Shown piece after piece: positions 8,746 to 17,408 of a stretch of 64,000 nucleotides of DNA; the first letter of the stretch is position 1, and each line of letters opens with the position of its first letter. The DNA is taken from positions 1-64,000 of the forward strand of contig LVBD01000004.1 of assembly GCA_001604275.1 (NCBI GenBank). Reading direction: 5' to 3'. The notes below the pieces were generated by a model. It was not told the DNA's origin. It ran no database searches and worked only from the letters and a program-made list of their open reading frames with translations. The translations under genes were made by a program, and so were the position numbers. This stretch comes from Spirochaetales bacterium Spiro_02. Lineage in GTDB: Bacteria > Spirochaetota > Spirochaetia > Sphaerochaetales > Sphaerochaetaceae.

Positions 8746-9647
8746 CTCTTGAAATACAACGAAAGGGCATTGTCATGGAATACCTTCTCGGCTTCTGAGG
8801 ATGTAAATTCCGGCAGGAGATAGTCCACGAGGTATCCGAACGTTTCATGGCAGAGCGTACTGGGAGCGTCGCTTCCCCACATCAGACGTTCGAAACCGAC
8901 CCTGTCTTTTGCAATCTTCGTAAATTCTCTGGCGGTGGGAAACGGATATGATTCTGGTCTGACCTTCCAATGCAAGGCGGACAGATCGAAATGAATGGTT
9001 TCCCGCTTCATGACCTCCAGCCCGTGTTCCAGTTCCACTCTGTGGTTTCTTCTTGGCGACATCAAATGGCAGACGACGATTTGGGTGGTCGGAAATTGCT
9101 CTGCGATACGGGCGATCGCCTCCGGTTGGTTGCTGCCGTCCCCCGGACTACCCAGATCAAAGACGAGTATGCCGCCCATTGCCGCGATTCTCTCGTAGAA
9201 CGGCATGAGCCAGTCGGCGTCAAGCGGAAAATCGGGATGATTGCCCATAATTCCGCAACCCGTGGACATCTCGAATTTGAAGATGGTGAACCGCAGATCT
9301 TCGAGCAGGTGGTCCAGTATCTTCCCCGCGTTCCTGCAGAATGGATCGAATGTCGCCGCGACCGCGAACCGGTCGGGATACTTTCGATGCGTTTCATGCA
9401 GATAGTCGTTCTGAAAGCCGAGGAATCCGCCCTGCAACAGCACAGCTTTCTCCACAGCGTTTTCATCCATCAGCCGAAGCAGGGCTTCCGCAGTGAACGC
9501 CGTGTCCCCGTATCCTGGAGGAATCAAGTCAATCACATCGCCCGTAGCCCAACGGGCCCTGCCGTTTCCGATCGCCCGAAGCTCGCCGTCCGCCCCGAAT
9601 CCGGACAACTGGTCGAAGACATGCGCATGCGCATCGATAAGATTCAT
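8742..9647 (-). CDS. amidohydrolase-2 family metal-dependent hydrolase
   Basis: 301 residues. The metal-binding HxH sits at the start (LIDAHAHVFD). Later metal or catalytic positions are seen in VVCHLMSPRRNH and the conserved Asp in LMWGSDAPST near the C-terminus. This matches PF04909 TIM-barrel hydrolases and decarboxylases, which include sugar lactonases such as L-fuconolactonase and 2-pyrone-4,6-dicarboxylate lactonase. The SD GGAGGA is 6 bases upstream of the ATG. The gene is divergent from the binding-protein gene at 9.8 kb and shares its upstream region, so a role in the same sugar locus is possible but not shown. Confidence 0.8.
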   Translation of the reverse strand: MNLIDAHAHVFDQLSGFGADGELRAIGNGRARWATGDVIDLIPPGYGDTAFTAEALLRLMDENAVEKAVLLQGGFLGFQNDYLHETHRKYPDRFAVAATFDPFCRNAGKILDHLLEDLRFTIFKFEMSTGCGIMGNHPDFPLDADWLMPFYERIAAMGGILVFDLGSPGDGSNQPEAIARIAEQFPTTQIVVCHLMSPRRNHRVELEHGLEVMKRETIHFDLSALHWKVRPESYPFPTAREFTKIAKDRVGFERLMWGSDAPSTLCHETFGYLVDYLLPEFTSSEAEKVFHDNALSLYFKS

Positions 9648-9700
9648 ATGTCATCCTCCACATATGCTGTACGGTAGGCGCAAGCTGGTATATTGTCAAC

Positions 9701-9716
9701 GGTGAGAATTTTCACC
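9701..9716. promoter_or_regulatory. inverted repeat between divergent amidohydrolase and binding-protein genes
   Basis: GGTGA, six bases, TCACC. The GTGA-N6-TCAC core has the spacing of CRP-type sites. It lies directly before a TTGACA on the minus strand (9694-9699) and 5 bases before the 26-bp direct-repeat element. No matching regulator is identified. Confidence 0.35.
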
Positions 9717-9720
9717 CATG

Positions 9721-9746
9721 GTCAAAAAAAGATACAGTTTGTCAAA
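9721..9746 (+). promoter_or_regulatory. 26-bp direct-repeat element, copy 1 (probable response-regulator site)
   Basis: GTCAAA occurs twice with a 20-base period, with AAAGATAC between at fixed distance. The same arrangement occurs at 15318-15343 in front of the GH4 gene, with 21 of 26 bases identical. The element ends 74 bases before the binding-protein ATG. Two half-sites two helical turns apart suit an AraC-type dimer such as the response regulator at 14553-15305. Confidence 0.6.
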
Positions 9747-9820
9747 ACAATCGTGCTGTGCAACGCCAGGATCTGCGGTGAGACTGATACTACACTGAAC
9801 AAAACAAATGGAGGTTTTGT

Positions 9821-11098
9821 ATGAAAAAAAGATGTTTATTGACTGCTTCCATCCTTGTGCTCTCCATAGGGTTGGTGTTCGCCGCAGGGGCGAAAGAGTC
9901 TGCCAAAGCATCCGGCGATATCACGCTTCGCATGTCATGGTGGGGGGGTGATTCCCGACATACTCCGACATTGGAGGCGCTGAAGCTGTACAACCAGAGG
10001 AATCCGAATGTCAAGATCGAAGGCGAGTATTCCGGCTGGGACGGGTATTATCAGAAGATCGTGACACAGATCGCCGGCGGAACCGCGGCGGACATTATCC
10101 AGATCGACCAGCCGTGGCTGAATGAGTTGTGCTCGAAAGGCGATGTGTTCGCTACGATCGATCCGACCGTCATCGACATCTCCCAATTCGATCAGTCATT
10201 CCTTGACAACTATTGCACCTACGAGGGGCAGCTGAAAGGACTCCCCACTGGAACCAACGTGAACACGTTCCTAGTCGATGTGAAGTTGCTGAAGGAAAGC
10301 GGAATTGATCCCGATACCGTCTGGACGTGGGAGAACATCGTCAGCGAAGGCAGGAAGGTCCACCAGAAAGATTCCTCAAAGTATTTCAGCTCGGCCACTC
10401 CTGATATCATCCGATTTTGGTTTGAGGTGTATATGGCCCAACTAGCCGGCGGCGTGGTAGACGAGAATAAGCAGGTCCTGTTCACCGAGGAGCAGGGGAC
10501 GCAGGCGTTTACCTATTTCAAGAGCTGGTTCGACGAAGGTATCGTTGCGCCGTTTGCGCAGACTTCACTGTTCTACCAGAAATTCCAGGAAAATCCCGAT
10601 TGGATCAACGGTAAGATGGCCACCGCATGGGATTGGGTCAGTTCGATGGACAAGGATATCGGGAGTAAGCAGAACATCGAGACGCGCAAGTTCCCGGTCA
10701 TGGATGGGGCGAAGAATACCGGAGTGCTGATGCGACCTTCCCAGATTTTCGTCGTGAACAACAATTCTGCGAACAAAGCGGAAGCAATGAAAGTCGTAGA
10801 CTTCCTGTTCAACGATGCGGAAAGCGCATCGATACTTGGAATCTGCAGAGGAATTCCCGCTACCAGCGGAGCTCGTGAAGTGCTTGCAGCCCAGGGTGCG
10901 ATCACCGCGATGGCGGAGAAAGCGACCAACGAAGGAATTTCTCAGGCGGGACTGCCTCAGAGCGTCTGGCAGATGAATTCCGAGGTCATGCAGACGATGC
11001 AGGACGTCATCGATGAGTTCGGCTACGGGCGACTTACTCCGCAGCAGGCTTCCCGGAAGATGATCCAGAGTCTGCAGAGTACGCTGGCAAGTCTCTAG
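9821..11098 (+). CDS. extracellular sugar-binding protein of an ABC importer (family 1, MalE/UgpB type)
   Basis: 425 residues with a signal peptide (MKKRCLLTASILVLSIGLVFAAG) cut near AAGAKE. There is no lipobox cysteine after the hydrophobic stretch, so a free periplasmic form is likely. The mature part has the family-1 pattern: ITLRMSWWGGDSRHTP at the start, GGTAADIIQIDQPWLNELC, and aromatic residues later for sugar stacking. It binds an oligosaccharide or glycoside and delivers it to the two permeases that follow. The SD GGAGG precedes the ATG. No ATPase gene is in this operon, so a shared MsmK-type ATPase elsewhere is probable. Confidence 0.9.
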   Translation: MKKRCLLTASILVLSIGLVFAAGAKESAKASGDITLRMSWWGGDSRHTPTLEALKLYNQRNPNVKIEGEYSGWDGYYQKIVTQIAGGTAADIIQIDQPWLNELCSKGDVFATIDPTVIDISQFDQSFLDNYCTYEGQLKGLPTGTNVNTFLVDVKLLKESGIDPDTVWTWENIVSEGRKVHQKDSSKYFSSATPDIIRFWFEVYMAQLAGGVVDENKQVLFTEEQGTQAFTYFKSWFDEGIVAPFAQTSLFYQKFQENPDWINGKMATAWDWVSSMDKDIGSKQNIETRKFPVMDGAKNTGVLMRPSQIFVVNNNSANKAEAMKVVDFLFNDAESASILGICRGIPATSGAREVLAAQGAITAMAEKATNEGISQAGLPQSVWQMNSEVMQTMQDVIDEFGYGRLTPQQASRKMIQSLQSTLASL

Positions 11099-11115
11099 AC
11101 AATTCCTATTCTCCC

Positions 11116-11146
11116 GGCCATTCACGGAAGTCCTCCGTGGATGGCC
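11116..11146 (+). other. intercistronic hairpin after the binding-protein gene
   Basis: GGCCATTCACGGA (11116-11128) pairs with TCCGTGGATGGCC (11134-11146) around a 5-base loop, with one G-T pair. No T-run follows, so it looks like a transcript-stabilising or partial-stop structure that keeps binding-protein mRNA in excess over permease mRNA. Confidence 0.6.
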
Positions 11147-11165
11147 ATATCGAAAAGGTGCGTGC

Positions 11166-12044
11166 ATGAAAAGAAAGATGAAGCGATTCGAAGGGTATCT
11201 CTATATCCTGCCATGGCTCGTGGGGTTTCTCGCCCTTCAATTCGTACCGCTGGTCAATTCCCTGTGGTATTCGTTCACTGATTTCCAGCTGTTGGGCGAT
11301 GCGAAGTTCGTCGGATTCCAGAATTACAGAAAACTCTTTTCCGATCCGTTGTTCCGGCAGTCGTTGATGGTGACGTTCCAATACGTGCTGATCGCGGTTC
11401 CCGGAAAAATCATATTCGCTTTGATCGTCGCATTGATTTTGAATCAGCGTCTCACAGGAATCAACCTGTTCCGCACGCTCTATTATGTTCCTTCGATTTT
11501 AGGCGGAAGCGTCGCGATTTCCGTTTTGTGGAAATACCTGTTCATGAACCAGGGAGTGGTCAACAACCTTCTCGCCGTAGTCGGTCTTCCCGGGCAGGAT
11601 TGGCTGGGGAATCCGAATCTCGCGCTCGGAACGGTAAGCCTTGTCACTATCTGGCAGTTCGGCTCCTCCATGCTGCTGTTCCTGGCCGGGCTCAAGCAGA
11701 TACCGGAATGTCTCTATGAAGCGGCGGAGATCGACGGAGCTGGAAAACTGCGGGTATTCTTCACCATCACGATGCCCGAGTTATCTCCGATAGTACTGTT
11801 CAATCTTGTCATGCAGATGATCAACGCGTTCCAGGACTTTACGCCGGCGTACGTCATTACACAGGGGGGGCCGTTGAAAAGCACGTACCTCTACGGTCTG
11901 ATGCTGTATGACCAAGGATTCAAGTTCTTCAAGATGGGATATGCCTCCGCGCTGTCGTGGATCTTGTTCGTCATCATCCTGTTCTTCACGAGCCTGACAT
12001 TCAAATCCTCCCAGTCCTGGGTGCACTATGGAGACGACGTATGA
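11166..12044 (+). CDS. ABC sugar transporter permease (MalF/UgpA type)
   Basis: 292 residues with six predicted membrane helices, beginning LYILPWLVGFLALQFVPLV. The EAA loop that docks with the ATPase is clear: EAAEIDGAGKLRVFFTITMPELSP at about 185-208. FVGFQNYRKLF is the usual MalF-type motif before helix 2. It pairs with the following permease, whose start codon overlaps this stop (ATGA, 12041-12044). Together with the upstream binding protein it would import an oligosaccharide. Confidence 0.92.
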   Translation: MKRKMKRFEGYLYILPWLVGFLALQFVPLVNSLWYSFTDFQLLGDAKFVGFQNYRKLFSDPLFRQSLMVTFQYVLIAVPGKIIFALIVALILNQRLTGINLFRTLYYVPSILGGSVAISVLWKYLFMNQGVVNNLLAVVGLPGQDWLGNPNLALGTVSLVTIWQFGSSMLLFLAGLKQIPECLYEAAEIDGAGKLRVFFTITMPELSPIVLFNLVMQMINAFQDFTPAYVITQGGPLKSTYLYGLMLYDQGFKFFKMGYASALSWILFVIILFFTSLTFKSSQSWVHYGDDV

Positions 12045-12883
12045 GAAAACGAAGCAAACCGGCGCTGATCCTATCCTATATCCTGCTGATCATCCTTGCG
12101 TATGTCATGATCTATCCATTGCTATGGATGATCGGCGCCGCGTTCAAGAGCAACGAGGAGATCTTCGGTACGGTGGGCATCCTGCCCAAGCATCCGGTGT
12201 TCGGGGCATTCTCCGCAGGATGGAAAGGAACCGGACAGTATGGTTTCTCCCGCTATATGATCAATACGTTCGCCATGGTCCTTCCAACCGTCGCTTTCAC
12301 TGTGATTTCCAGCACGCTCGTCGGGTACGGGTTCGCTCGGTTCCAGTTCCCGTTCAAGAAAGCGTTGTTCGCCCTGATGCTTTCCACCTTGATGCTGCCG
12401 GCGACGGTGATCATCATTCCTAGATATATCTTTTTCAAGCATCTGGGATGGCTGGATTCATACCTGCCGTTCATAGTCCCGGCGCTCCTGGGGTGCTTTC
12501 CGTTCTTCAATTTCATGATGGTGCAGTTCTTTCGGGGCCTTCCGTTGGAACTTGACGAATCTGCGAAACTGGATGGGTGCGGAAGTTTCAGAATACTTGT
12601 TTCGATCCTGCTTCCGCTGTGCAAGTCCGCGATCTTTTCCGTAATCGTGTTCCAGTTCGTCTGGATATGGAACGACTTCCTCAATGCGCTGATCTATATC
12701 AGCTCCGTGGCAAAATATCCCGTCGCGCTTGGCCTGAGGATGACCATGGACATTTCCACCGAGTTCGACTGGAACCAGATATTGGCGATGTCCCTTGTGT
12801 CGATCCTTCCACCGGTGGTTCTGTTCTTCGCGGCACAGAAGTATTTCGTCGAAGGCATCGCTACGACAGGCATGAAGAATTAG
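12041..12883 (+). CDS. ABC sugar transporter permease (MalG/UgpE type)
   Basis: 280 residues with about six helices. MIYPLLWMIGAAFKSNEEIF at the N-terminus and the EAA loop LDESAKLDGCGSFRILVSILLPL at about 170-195 mark it as the MalG-type partner. It starts at 12041 by a 4-base ATGA overlap with the previous gene; the longer frame from 11957 lies inside that gene. The C-terminus AAQKYFVEGIATTGMKN is the standard ending of this family (YFVEGIATTGVKG-like). It is convergent with the histidine kinase, with only 8 bases between stops and no obvious terminator. Confidence 0.92.
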   Translation: MRKRSKPALILSYILLIILAYVMIYPLLWMIGAAFKSNEEIFGTVGILPKHPVFGAFSAGWKGTGQYGFSRYMINTFAMVLPTVAFTVISSTLVGYGFARFQFPFKKALFALMLSTLMLPATVIIIPRYIFFKHLGWLDSYLPFIVPALLGCFPFFNFMMVQFFRGLPLELDESAKLDGCGSFRILVSILLPLCKSAIFSVIVFQFVWIWNDFLNALIYISSVAKYPVALGLRMTMDISTEFDWNQILAMSLVSILPPVVLFFAAQKYFVEGIATTGMKN

Positions 12884-12891
12884 GTTCGGAC

Positions 12892-14556
12892 TCACACGCG
12901 CGGTATCGTGATGATGACCGATACGCCGCGTATTCCGTCGCTTCGTACGGTTACGGAAGATTGCCCGCGGGTGAACAGCTGTAATCGTTTCCTGATGTTC
13001 CTGATTCCAAGAGCCCTGCTGCTTTGCAAAGCATCGATGGAAACATCATTCAATTCGGCAAGCGTTTCTTCTCCGATCGGTGCTCCATTGTCCGTGATCC
13101 CGATGGATATCCGCTCTCCGGTGATCCGGACCGAGAGCTCGATTTCCAGCACTTCGTTCTCCACGAAGCCATGGTTGAAGCAGTTCTCCAGTACGGGCTG
13201 GAGAATCATGCTCGGAACGCGGGCAGAAAGACACGTTTCCTCGATATGTCTGGAGAAGACGAACCTGTCACGGAACCTGAAGCGTTGGAGATCGATATAG
13301 TTCTGTACTTCCTCTATCTCCTCATCCAGTCCGACCCCCTCCAGATTGTCCACGTGTAGGGAATATTTGAGCAGTTTGGAAAGATCCTGGATCATTGTGC
13401 TCACGTCGTTCTGTCCGGAGGTAAGCTTGATCGCTTTCCAATTGATTGTATCGAGCGTATTGAAAAGAAAATGTGGATTGATCTGCATCTGGAGCGCGCG
13501 ATATTCGATCGCTTCCTTCTGTATCCGCAAGTAGTCCTGTTCCAGAAAACTTTTCAGCACATAGTCGTTGAGGTACACGAAGAGGTTCCGGTTCTTTCGT
13601 GGCTCCTTGATGTCGGTCGCAGCTCCCGCCTTCTGGAGTTGGTTGATCACGGTGCCGAGAAACGCCCGTTCCTTCTTGTTCGCTTGGAACGTGATCGCCA
13701 GTCCCAGTAGGATCGCGACGACCGACAGAGCGAACGTATATCGCATGATTGTCGTCGACAGGGCATAGAGCATCGGCCGGTAGATGCCGAGACTGTAGGT
13801 CCACCCGTATTTCATTGAGCGAGCTGTGAAATATTCCATTTCACTTTCCAGAAACGGCTGCCTGTCCGAAGGCGTCGAGAACAATACCGCGCCATTCTGG
13901 TTCATGACCGTCAGCCGCTCGCTTTCTTCCGGAAAGAACGACGCATAGGTGTTGCTCAGCGACGACTCCTTGAGGTCGAGGACGATGACTCCGATCTGGT
14001 TTCCCATTACGTTCGTGACAGGCCTGCTGATGCGGATGACCTTCGTCTCCGGAGAACGCTTGACGGTCAGCGGTTCCGATTCCGCCCGAGACGAGTGCTC
14101 GATGGTGAAATAATCGGTGAACCATTCCGGGGTGTTCGTATTCGATAGGGTGATGAAGCCTTCGTTGCCCATGACAAGATCGTTGTCGTTCTGGATATAT
14201 ACATAGATGCCTTCGATATACGGTCTGGTGTTCGCAGGCGCAGAAATGAACGATCTGATCAGCCGGATTTCCCGATAGTTCTCATATCCCATCAAATTAT
14301 CGTTGAGGACCTGCTGTAGCTTCGAGGTAATCTCCGGGTTCGTGCTGAACATGAGGTTCAGAGCGTCTATTTCGTCAAGGATGCTATCGAAATAGACAAC
14401 CGCTTGGTTCAGCGTCTGGCTTGTCTGTCTGATATTGCTCTGCCGAACGAAGTTCCTGGTCAGGAGCGTCGCACCGGAACCAAGCAGCACCACGACGATC
14501 AGCAACGGAAGACTATGGGTGATGAATATCTGTACAAGACGGTTTCTTTCCCTCAT
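12892..14556 (-). CDS. YesM-type sensor histidine kinase
   Basis: 554 residues. One membrane helix (about 9-30) is followed by an extracytoplasmic sensor region of some 240 residues (dCache-like), a second helix (about 275-298), then the cytoplasmic kinase core. The phosphorylated histidine lies in LQMQINPHFLFNTLDTINW (His about 361). The N-box is LENCFNHGF and the G-boxes are GITDNGAPIG and ALGIRNIRKRL. The ATG at 14556 overlaps the stop of the response-regulator gene (ATGA). The kinase presumably senses a sugar or sugar-bound binding protein outside the membrane and phosphorylates the partner regulator. Confidence 0.93.
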   Translation of the reverse strand: MRERNRLVQIFITHSLPLLIVVVLLGSGATLLTRNFVRQSNIRQTSQTLNQAVVYFDSILDEIDALNLMFSTNPEITSKLQQVLNDNLMGYENYREIRLIRSFISAPANTRPYIEGIYVYIQNDNDLVMGNEGFITLSNTNTPEWFTDYFTIEHSSRAESEPLTVKRSPETKVIRISRPVTNVMGNQIGVIVLDLKESSLSNTYASFFPEESERLTVMNQNGAVLFSTPSDRQPFLESEMEYFTARSMKYGWTYSLGIYRPMLYALSTTIMRYTFALSVVAILLGLAITFQANKKERAFLGTVINQLQKAGAATDIKEPRKNRNLFVYLNDYVLKSFLEQDYLRIQKEAIEYRALQMQINPHFLFNTLDTINWKAIKLTSGQNDVSTMIQDLSKLLKYSLHVDNLEGVGLDEEIEEVQNYIDLQRFRFRDRFVFSRHIEETCLSARVPSMILQPVLENCFNHGFVENEVLEIELSVRITGERISIGITDNGAPIGEETLAELNDVSIDALQSSRALGIRNIRKRLQLFTRGQSSVTVRSDGIRGVSVIITIPRV

Positions 14557-15305
14557 TTCAGATGTTCCTGTCTGTATTGCTGTGGCGAGACGCCGTAGTG
14601 CTTTCTGAATATCCTGCAGAAGTTCTGGGCGTCCTGGTAGCCGAGCGCGGCGGCGATTTCGTTGTTTCTGTACCCGACTTTTCCAACAAGCATCTCCGCG
14701 GCGAGCGTCATTTTCTTTCGTACCAGATAGTCCTGGAAATTTTCTCCGATCTTTTCCTTGAATAGCCGGGAAAGGTACGAACTGTGGATATCCAGTTCTT
14801 CGGCGATGGAGTTGAGCGTGCATGAACTGGTCTTCTTTTCGATGATCTCCATGGCTTTGTTGACCAGCGGATTGTCGCAGAAGGCCTGCCGAGGGATGTT
14901 CGCTCCGGTATTCGCATCCAGCGTTCGCCTGATGTTGATGAACACTTTCTCGATATCTTCGAACGATGATGGTTTTACGAGATAGTCCTGTACGCCGAAC
15001 TGGATCGCTTGCTTCGCGTACTCAAAGTCGCTGTATGCGCTCATGACGCAGAACAGCGGAACGTGTTCCATGTTCTTCAATTTCCTGATCAGATCGAATC
15101 CGGAAAAGAACGGTAGCCGGATGTCGGTCAGTACGACATCGACCCGGCGTGACCTGCAATACTGTAGCGCGGTACGGCAGTCTCCGAACGCTCCTGCTAC
15201 CCGAAAACCCAGAGACTCCCACGGAAAGTATTCGGAAAGGCCTTCCAGGAGCTCCGTTTCATCGTCAATAATGATCAAATCATACATGGAAGAAGTATCC
15301 GGCAT
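14553..15305 (-). CDS. YesN-type response regulator, AraC DNA-binding domain
   Basis: 250 residues. The receiver domain (about 7-125) has the acidic pair IIDDE, the phosphorylated Asp in VVLTDIRLP (about 61), Ser/Thr switch VMSAYSDFEYAKQA and Lys about 111 in DYLVKPSS. A short linker leads to the AraC-type double helix-turn-helix (about 150-250) ending YQDAQNFCRIFRKHYGVSPQQYR. It is cotranscribed with the kinase and divergent from the GH4 gene. The 26-bp direct-repeat elements in front of the GH4 and binding-protein genes are its most likely targets. The exact start is uncertain: a second ATG at 15287 is possible. Confidence 0.92.
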   Translation of the reverse strand: MPDTSSMYDLIIIDDETELLEGLSEYFPWESLGFRVAGAFGDCRTALQYCRSRRVDVVLTDIRLPFFSGFDLIRKLKNMEHVPLFCVMSAYSDFEYAKQAIQFGVQDYLVKPSSFEDIEKVFINIRRTLDANTGANIPRQAFCDNPLVNKAMEIIEKKTSSCTLNSIAEELDIHSSYLSRLFKEKIGENFQDYLVRKKMTLAAEMLVGKVGYRNNEIAAALGYQDAQNFCRIFRKHYGVSPQQYRQEHLK

Positions 15306-15317
15306 CTTTGATGAAAT

Positions 15318-15343
15318 GTCAAAGAAAGATACTCGATGTCAAA
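15318..15343 (+). promoter_or_regulatory. 26-bp direct-repeat element, copy 2 (probable response-regulator site)
   Basis: GTCAAA at 15318 and again at 15338, with AAAGATAC between, exactly as at 9721-9746. It ends 64 bases before the GH4 ATG and 10 bases, one helical turn, closer to it than copy 1 is to its gene. It lies in the divergent region with the response-regulator gene, so it could also serve autoregulation. Confidence 0.6.
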
Positions 15344-15407
15344 CGATTCCCACTGGTTCTCGATCCGGTTGTCGGAGATAATGGAAGCATGGCGCAAGGA
15401 GGGCTGC

Positions 15408-16751
15408 ATGAAAGCAACGAGAATCTGTATCATCGGCGGAGGAAGCCGACTTTGGGCGATCCAATTTTTCAAAGATCTGTCCTACAATACGATGACGCAT
15501 GGAACGCTTGTCCTGTACGATATCGATAAAGCCGCCGCCAGACGGAATGTGGACGTGGCGGACCGTGTGTTCGCCGTGAACGAGAGCGCGGGACGGTTCA
15601 TCGTCAGTGCCGAAGACGACCTAGGAAAGGCGCTGGAAGGGTGCGACTTGGTGATCATCTCCATAGAACCGGGACGGACGGACTGCCGTTACGGTGATCT
15701 GGTTCTGCCGGAGGAATACGGAATCCTGGAATCCGTCGGAGATACGACTGGACCAGGCGGCATGATGCGGGCCCGACGCGCGATTCCATTGTTCGTCGAT
15801 TTCGCGCAAGCGATCGCTACCTATTGTCCCGACGCATGGGTCATCAACTACACCAATCCCATGACGCTGTGTACTGCGGCTCTGTTCGAGGGATTCCCGA
15901 AAATCAAGGCGCTGGGATGTTGCCATGAGGTATTCCATACCGAGGATTTCCTTGCGGAATTGGTGGGGAAGTGGTTCGACGTACCCAAGCCTGACCGGCG
16001 GGACATCCATGTCGACATTACCGGAGTGAACCATTTCACGTTCGTCACGAAAGCCTTTTGGGATGGTCACGACTTGATGCCGAGACTGCGGGAACTGGCC
16101 GATGACCCGGCGACATACTCCGATCGCACGGATGTCGCCAAGCGACGGCTGGGCGAAGAAAAGTGGTTCGATTGCGATCACCTTGTGGCGCTTTCCTTGC
16201 TTCGGGATTTCGGGGCGCTCGGTGCTGCGGGAGACCGTCATCTCGCCGAATTCGTTCCATGGTACTTGGCCTCGGATGAACAACTGTGGAGGTTCGGAGT
16301 GGTCCGCACTCCGTACGAATGGCGTATCCGACAGGCGAAGGAGAAGCACGACAAGGTGTTTGCCGACGAAGAACTGAAGGCGACGCTCTCCGATGAGGAA
16401 GGGGTGGACATCATGCGCTCCCTCATGGGCGACAGAACGCTATTCACCAATATCAATCGTCCGAACGAAGGGCAGATATCCTTCCTTCCCAAAGGCAGGA
16501 TCGTGGAGAGCAACGGTTTCATCAGCCGCGATTCGATACGTCCTGTGGTTTCATCCGATCCTCCGTTGGGGATCATGAACCTGATCAGACGTGTCAGCGA
16601 TGTACAGAAGATGACGCTGGATGCCGTGGTTTCGGGGGATGATGATGCCCTGTTCGCCGCATTCCTTTCCGACCCGCTCATGAATCTTTCCCATGACAAG
16701 GCGAGTGAACTGTTCGAAAAAATGCTGGACGCTTCGAAGCTCGTCTACTGA
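15408..16751 (+). CDS. glycoside hydrolase family 4 (NAD+ and metal dependent)
   Basis: 447 residues. The N-terminal Rossmann motif is ICIIGGGSRLWAIQFFKDL (about 5-23). The metal and catalytic region shows INYTNPM, GCCHEVFH (about 168-175, Cys and His metal ligands) and ITGVNHFTF. GH4 enzymes open glycosidic bonds by oxidation-elimination and act on alpha-glucosides, alpha-galactosides, 6-phosphoglycosides or uronides. The C-H-E-V tetrad separates substrate classes, but I do not assign one. No phosphate import system is present, so a non-phosphorylated substrate is more likely. The SD AAGGAGG fixes the start at 15408. It probably acts on the sugar imported by the 9.8-12.9 kb transporter. Confidence 0.9.
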   Translation: MKATRICIIGGGSRLWAIQFFKDLSYNTMTHGTLVLYDIDKAAARRNVDVADRVFAVNESAGRFIVSAEDDLGKALEGCDLVIISIEPGRTDCRYGDLVLPEEYGILESVGDTTGPGGMMRARRAIPLFVDFAQAIATYCPDAWVINYTNPMTLCTAALFEGFPKIKALGCCHEVFHTEDFLAELVGKWFDVPKPDRRDIHVDITGVNHFTFVTKAFWDGHDLMPRLRELADDPATYSDRTDVAKRRLGEEKWFDCDHLVALSLLRDFGALGAAGDRHLAEFVPWYLASDEQLWRFGVVRTPYEWRIRQAKEKHDKVFADEELKATLSDEEGVDIMRSLMGDRTLFTNINRPNEGQISFLPKGRIVESNGFISRDSIRPVVSSDPPLGIMNLIRRVSDVQKMTLDAVVSGDDDALFAAFLSDPLMNLSHDKASELFEKMLDASKLVY

Positions 16752-16798
16752 TCTTGAGCCAGGCTGTCGGAATACGATGTGCGCCGCATGAAATGCGA

Positions 16799-16829
16799 GG
16801 CCGTCCGTACGTTGGTCGTATGGGCGGCC
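16799..16829 (+). terminator. stem-loop after the GH4 gene
   Basis: GGCCGTCCGTACG (16799-16811) pairs with CGTATGGGCGGCC (16817-16829) over 13 positions, two of them G-T pairs, with a 5-base loop. The tail AATCTATATT is only weakly T-rich. Confidence 0.5.
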
Positions 16830-16875
16830 AATCTATATTCTGTCGATGATTTGAATCATTTTTTATCGATATCTA

Positions 16876-16920
16876 TTGACGGATTTCATGGATTGGAATA
16901 TTGTTGCTAATGGCAATTAG
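16876..16920 (+). promoter_or_regulatory. promoter and palindromic operator of the MarR gene
   Basis: TTGACG (16876-16881), 17 bases, TATTGT (16899-16904). CTAAT and ATTAG flank GGCA at 16907-16920, overlapping the expected start of transcription. This is where an autoregulating MarR repressor would bind. Confidence 0.5.
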
Positions 16921-16976
16921 TGTTATTGACAAATAATGTGGATAGCAAAAAACCTTTTGCCGATAGGAACCATATC

Positions 16977-17369
16977 ATGATCGACCTTTGTGCAATTCGA
17001 AAACTGCAGATCGCTCTCAGAGAGTTCGAACAGGAGCTCAAGAACCGGACCGGGTTGTCTCTGAACGAGGCTATGGCGTTGTGTGCGATCAAGAATGGGG
17101 CGACAGAACCAAAAGCTTTGGCAAGCCGGATGGAGCTTTCCCCTTCACGGATGACAAGGGTGCTCGACGGACTCGAGGCACGGAAATTCATAACTCGAGG
17201 TTCGATGCCCGGCGATCGTCGCGGGGTGCGCGTCAGCATGACCCGAAGCGGCGCGGACATCGTCGCCGCATATTGCTGTTGCGATATGGAGTTGCCTCCG
17301 CTGCTGCTGTCGATGCTTGATTCCCATGTGCCCGATGGGCCGGGAAACGATGGAACGAATGCATTCTGA
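16977..17369 (+). CDS. MarR-family transcriptional regulator
   Basis: 130 residues with a winged helix-turn-helix: LSLNEAMALCAIKNGATEPKALASRMELSPSRMTRVLDGLEARKFITRGSMPGDRRGVRVSMTRSG. The D-R-R wing motif is typical of MarR. The ATG at 16977 follows AGGAA by 9 bases; a GTG at 16920 is possible but lies within the operator. A CCC cysteine run near residue 97 is unusual and could be a thiol or persulfide switch, which would fit the sulfur-transfer protein encoded 39 bases downstream. It very likely controls itself and that gene. Confidence 0.8.
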   Translation: MIDLCAIRKLQIALREFEQELKNRTGLSLNEAMALCAIKNGATEPKALASRMELSPSRMTRVLDGLEARKFITRGSMPGDRRGVRVSMTRSGADIVAAYCCCDMELPPLLLSMLDSHVPDGPGNDGTNAF

Positions 17370-17408
17370 AATTTGATACGAAATGATGAATACGCAAGGA
17401 GTGGTTGG

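Noticed and set aside
12884-12891. Terminator between the convergent permease and kinase genes
   Set aside because: Only 8 bases separate the stops and no stem-loop with T-run is seen.
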